Assembly (NCBI GenBank): GCA_023974075.1
Contig: JAMFTG010000158.1
Span: forward strand, 1-64,000
Direction: 5' to 3'
Source of the DNA: Chaenocephalus aceratus
Taxonomy: Eukaryota; Chordata; Actinopteri; Perciformes; Channichthyidae
DNA length: 64,000 nt
Part shown: one piece after another, positions 59,601-64,000 of the stretch
Layout of the letters: the number at the start of each line of letters is the position of its first letter
How positions within the stretch are numbered: the stretch's first letter is position 1
Position numbers and translations under genes: made by a program
The notes under the pieces: generated by a model
Told to the model about the DNA's origin: nothing
Database searches by the model: none
The model's input: the letters and a program-made list of their open reading frames with translations, nothing else

Positions 59601-59850
59601 TCCCTCCTGTCTGATTACCCGATTGTGTTCACCTGGTGCCCCTGTGTTTTCTCCTCCCTCCTCCCTCCTCACCTGTCTCTTGTTTCTTTGATTAGTCTTG
59701 TGTATCATCTTGAACTGGTGGACAGTGACAGACTTTTTCAAGTCGTTCATGTTGGCTGTCACCTCTCTGATGATGTGGGTCATATCAGACTGGGTGAGCC
59801 TGCACCCCCGGAGCTTTGACTCAGACAAGTACCTCAGGAAATGGTTCACA
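59600..59850. repeat. Dispersed repeat, unit 2 copy
   Basis: Continuation of the repeat at about 59490, uninterrupted here because the 1234-bp element is absent. The minus-strand frame with LTQSDMTHIIREVTANMNDL is kept. Confidence 0.5.
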
Positions 59851-60765
59851 TTTTTTTTTTTAAGTCAGTTTATTGAACATGTCAGAAACAAAAACATACA
59901 ACAATAATATATATATATATATTCTCTTTTTTCCATTTTTTTTTCTCACTCAAATTAATAATTATAACAAAGTACAAAAAAACAAATAATAACAACAACA
60001 AAATAATAATAATTCTGAGATAGTCTCTGTCATGTTCAACAGGGGCAAGAAGAAGCTTAACCTCTTAAGCCTGAAGGTCCCCCCTGTGGACCCCTCCCAC
60101 CGTTTTTTTACGAGACTATGTCTCAGGGCTTCTTAACATTTATGAAACTATTAATTTTTCATACCCTTTTAACTGACAATAAGAACAATTGTTAGCTAAA
60201 AAAAACACAAGAGTAATACCAAGCCTTTGAATTAGCATTGAGCAAAAAAATGCTAACTAATGCTAACGCTTTTTTACACAGAATTCACGGTAGAAATGCC
60301 CTTATTACTATCTTAACTGCACAAACAAGATATACGATTTAAAGCTGAGACTCCACAGATTCCACACATGTAATGTCATCACTGTACGACCTCGAATTCC
60401 TGGAGCTATCAGCCAGAAAAGAGAAAGTAAACAACATCCGGTTTCAAAAATATTACAATAATTACGTTTTAACCTTTTTTGATTTGTGATCAAAAGTTGT
60501 GTTCAACGGAATAAAAAAGCCGCTCAAGGTTAATCCAATGTCTTTGTGTCACGTAGACATTTTTACTGATAATCCATCATCATATTTATGGCAATATACT
60601 GGGTATAAAGTTTTGCCGTCCAGGCTTGTATTTTCAGATATGTTTCGTTTGGTTCTCTATTACGTCCGCAATGATAATGTTTACGTGGATTTTGGAACTG
60701 CCCGTCGATTCTATTGGATGTGATGGTTAAGAAAAAGGTGTAAATCACCCAAATCGACCAATGGG

Positions 60766-61378
60766 TAGACCCTCCAGAAAAACGCGATTCTGCGATCGCA
60801 GAATTTACCGCATAATCAGCAAAATGGCGCAGATTTTTAAAAGGCCGCATATTTATCAAAAGGCCGCATAATCGCCGCATTTTTCCACACAAAGTTGAGA
60901 AAAAAAAAAGTTAACTCCTCTTGACGTGAAGTGATGATGATGTTAACGCGACGTCATCAACTCGCGCATCACAGAAGGTAAACAACACCATCGAGTGAAC
61001 GTGTGGAGCTCACACGAGAGAGAAAACACCAAGATGAAAACATCTAATCCATCTCATTTACCGACGAACATTTCTGCTAAAGACCGGGCAAAGCAGTACC
61101 CCCGATGTCTTGCACGAAAGTGGGGGGAAACTATTCTGCACCCCGTACAACTCTGTGTTGGAGCACAAGAGAACATCGACGGTGACGACCCACTTTGATT
61201 CATTCAAACATTCAAAAATGCTTTCTGCTGCTGCGGACAAGAAAGCCAAACAACTCACGTTCACCGAGGCATCGACCTCCAAAACCCTTTCGAGGGCTAC
61301 AAGAGACGAGGTGAGAAGCCTACAAGATTGAAGCTGGTCAGATAACGAACGAGTAAATGAAAACAGAATGAGGCGGAG

Positions 61379-61431
<53 letters not shown>

Positions 61432-61719
61432 TGTGATTAAAATAGCCCAATTGCTTTTACAATAAATACACATTGAATGTGTTTAATTGAATAGTAAAGA
61501 GGTTTAACGTTAGTGGCAGGTTGTGTGTGAGAGAGAATAAATAAATAAGACAGCCCAATATTTATTTTTTCCGCATATTTCGCAACTTTCCGCACATTTC
61601 GCAACTCCCCGCAATTTCACCGCATAAAATCACATAAAACCCCGCATGTTTGATCGCATAATCAAGGATTTTAGCCCGCATAATCAAGGATTTTTGCCCG
61701 CGTTTTTCTGGAGGGTCTA
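60766..61719. mobile_element. 954-bp hAT-like element with CGGBP1-like zinc finger, unit 2 only
   Basis: The terminal inverted repeats are 21 bp and perfect (TAGACCCTCCAGAAAAACGCG). AATGGG flanks it at 60760-60765 and 61720-61725 (or an 8-bp duplication with one mismatch if the outer T/A is excluded). Unit 1 has the intact site at 39075-39082. No transposase catalytic core is present. It carries the zinc-finger ORF at 61034-61331 and a (GT)n run at about 61381-61420. Confidence 0.87.
61034..61331 (+). pseudogene. CGGBP1/BED-like zinc-finger ORF, frameshifted
   Basis: Across a frameshift near 61105 the + strand reads AKDRAKQYPR, then HESGGKLFCTPYNSVLEHKR and TTHFDSFKHSKM. This matches the pattern of CGGBP1-like zinc fingers of hAT origin. 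The second zinc-ligand position reads Tyr (FCTPY) where Cys is expected, so the finger is probably broken. Similarity is recalled, not searched. Confidence 0.55.
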
Positions 61720-64000
61720 AATGGGTTCCAGAGATATGGTCCTGCGTAAAATATAAAGAATGCCAGCCAGTTTAAGTACATTACGCAGGAGACTTTACTT
61801 ATTGTTTACTACGTAAGGAAGCAGAAATTGCAGGACCCAGAGCGCATGGAGCACAAAGCGGACAGCAGATAACGGAATTGCAGTTTTATTGCTTATAGAT
61901 TTTCAGAACATTTCAAAGGGGACACAGCCCCATTGGATATTAACCTATGGATTAACTACATTATCGTTTTTATCGTTTTAATGCCATTGAAGACCAGTTT
62001 AGACCAGACAAAGAGGAAGGTGAGCCATGTTAGCCTAGCGCATTGGCGCTAGCGCCACTTGTTTTGATGTACGTTTTTGTTGATAACGTCGCGAGTTTGT
62101 ATCTTTCAGTGTTGAGGTGGGCACCGTTAGATTCTGTGTCTTTACGATCATAAACAATGTGTTGGATGTGCAACTAGGATAAGTAATAAGGGAGCTAGGA
62201 GTGATTTTCGGTGCAGTAATAGGTTAGCATTTTTCGCTCGGGGCTAATTCAGAGGCTCACTGTAAGAGGATAACAGAGTAGGCCTATGTTTTTTTTTTTT
62301 TTTTTCACAACAGTTGTATTTGGATGGAATGAATACCTACTGTATAATGATCATTCAAAGTAATAAAATGATTTTTACAGTGAAAAAGTTCAAATGGAAC
62401 TGATGGTTTCCAAATTACCCAGAGGTGAGTCCACTTGGACTTTATTTTTCTAAACCTCTCTAAAAAGGTCAAATTTCACTTGTTTTGCATCAATCTTGAT
62501 ACAGGGTACTTATATGTTATAGTTTGGATTCCTAAAGCTTTTAGTCTACTAGCCCATCATTCAAGGGTGGTTTTCACTATAAGTAATGGTTTTTTTTAGG
62601 CGGACATTAGAATTTACATGTTTTTACTGTGGTCCATCTGAATTTACTTTAAAATAAAAACATCTATATTGATTCTGACAGTTCCACATCCAACTCACAG
62701 ACGTAACCTTGCTTTGAGAGAAAAGATTATTAATTTACCCCTTTTAGAAGTGAAGATATAGTCTTTGTTGTGTTAGTGGCATCTTCAAGCATGAAACCTG
62801 AAAAACAGGCTCAGGGCTTAAGAGGTTAAAAAAACTTTTCTGGTCCTACCCCCTCTAACATATATCTTTCTTATAAATAAAACATTAGGTCATCGTCATC
62901 AGCGACATGTTTGTCATGTTAATTTGTTTTTTTACAAAACAATCAGAAAGAAATTACTTTTACAATTACAATAAATAACGACAAATGGGATTTTACAGGT
63001 CCTGTTCATCACCATTAATGATTTGGCTCCTAAATAATACTTTCAGTTTAGATAGACTTGTACAATATTTCAGTGCATCATTACAGTTATTCCACAGACT
63101 AACACCTTTTGATGAGATGCAATGAAGTTTGGCATTTGTTCGTACGGGTGGTTTTTTGAAAATGCAGTTTCCTCTCAACATGTACATGCTTTCTCTCCGT
63201 GTGAAAAGTCCCTGGATATTATGAGGTAATTGTTGATTTGCGGCTTTGAACATAATTTGAATAGTTGTATAGTCAACCAGGTCTTGTAGTTTTAGTGTTT
63301 TTAGTTTGATGAACAATTTATTTGTTGGTTCTCTGCAGGTAGTTGTATGTATAACTCGTATGGCTCTTTTTTGCAGGATGAAGATAGGATGTGTATTTGT
63401 TTTATATGTGTTCCCTCAAACTTCCACACAATACATCATGTATGGAAGTATGAAGGAGCAGTACAGCATAAACAAAGAAGCTTGATTAATTAGGTATTTG
63501 GCTTTATTCAGGCTTTATTGATTTGGATATTTTGGCTTTGATATAACTTATATGTGGTTTCCAACTTAATTTATTGTCTATGATTACTCCAAGGAATTGT
63601 ATTTCTGATACTCTTTCTAATTGGACGCCATTTATAGTGAGTTTCTTCTCTGTATTGGTCGATCGATTCCCAAATATTATGAGTTTGGTTTTGCTTGCGT
63701 TCAATGTTAATTTATTTTGGTCAAACCAGATCTTCATCCTGCTCAGTTCCTTCTCCATTGTGACCAATAGCTGTTCTAAATTGTCCCCACAGCAGAGCAG
63801 ACTTGTGTCATCTGCAAAAAGAATGGTTTTTAATAGTTTTTGATACTTCACATATATTATTAATATACAGAATAAATAGTAATGGCCCCAAGACTGAGCC
63901 CTGAGGCACCCCATATGTAACCTGCAGTAGTTGTGATTTATGGCTTTGTAGTTCAACGTACTGTTCCCTGTTATGTAGGTAGCTGGATAGCCATGAGAAT

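Larger units (their letters stand above)
60061..62825. mobile_element. piggyBac-like element, unit 2, with nested hAT
   Basis: TTAA at 60057-60060 and 62826-62829, the same termini as unit 1. It is longer only because of the hAT inserted at 60766-61719. Confidence 0.8.
46640..64000. repeat. Segmental duplication unit 2 (partial)
   Basis: Repeats the order and orientation of 15898-42524: LINE A, proline-rich block, TRIM gene, 3' repeats, piggyBac-like nest and LINE B. It begins exactly at the L2 tail and runs off the window within LINE B. Confidence 0.93.
59851..64000 (-). mobile_element. LINE B copy 2 (partial)
   Basis: Same element as 38147-42524: 3' region with the piggyBac nest, the C-terminal RT piece at 62993-63316 (KLKTLKLQDLVDYTTIQIMF), and the RT core at 63504-63956 with LFADDTSLL. 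It has extra frameshifts (near 63510 and 63825) compared with copy 1. The window ends before the RT N-terminus. Confidence 0.83.

Overview
This window looks like a repeat-rich stretch of a teleost genome, probably a percomorph fish. The evidence is a FISNA-NACHT NLR exon followed by phase-matched 174-bp LRR exons, two fish-type TRIM genes coded in one exon each, and L2, Rex1, Tc1, hAT, Harbinger-like and piggyBac-like elements with tRNA-headed SINEs. I see no prokaryotic features, rRNA genes or CRISPR arrays.

Layout. 1-4200: relics of a LINE, a HARBI1-type element, a Tc1 transposase and a Rex1 LINE broken by a hAT-like repeat. 4838-14213: one NLR gene on the + strand, with a FISNA-NACHT exon, six 174-bp LRR exons and a possible short last exon; SINE, L2 and LINE debris fills its introns. 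14214-15228: nothing recognised. 15229-42524: segmental unit 1, containing LINE A (-), a proline-rich repeat block, an L2 fragment with a hAT end, a satellite region, TRIM gene 1, several DNA-transposon insertions, and LINE B (-) with a piggyBac-like element in its 3' end. 42524-46639: a nearly full-length L2 LINE (+). 46640-64000: segmental unit 2, repeating unit 1 in the same order and orientation (LINE A, proline-rich block, TRIM gene 2, piggyBac-like element, LINE B), and running off the window.

Comparing the two units is the most informative thing here. Several insertions have an exact empty site in the other copy: a solo LTR (51978-52300), a hAT-like element (29341-30521), a Harbinger-like MITE with a 66-bp perfect palindrome (34155-34776), a 1234-bp element with 39-bp terminal repeats (36662-37895), and a hAT with a CGGBP1-like zinc finger (60766-61719). 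These insertions postdate the duplication. The hAT relic in TRIM intron 1 and the piggyBac-like element are in both units and predate it.

Genes together. The NLR (cytosolic sensor family) and the two TRIMs (RING E3 ligases with a B30.2 recognition domain) are typical multigene innate-immunity families of fish. Both TRIM copies keep an overlapping ISRE and STAT (GAS) motif at the presumed 5' exon, which suggests interferon responsiveness. The paralogues differ mostly in the B30.2 domain. I found no clearly new biological system. The strongest leads are this duplicated TRIM pair with its shared regulatory motif, the 385-bp higher-order satellite, and the precisely bounded mobile elements.
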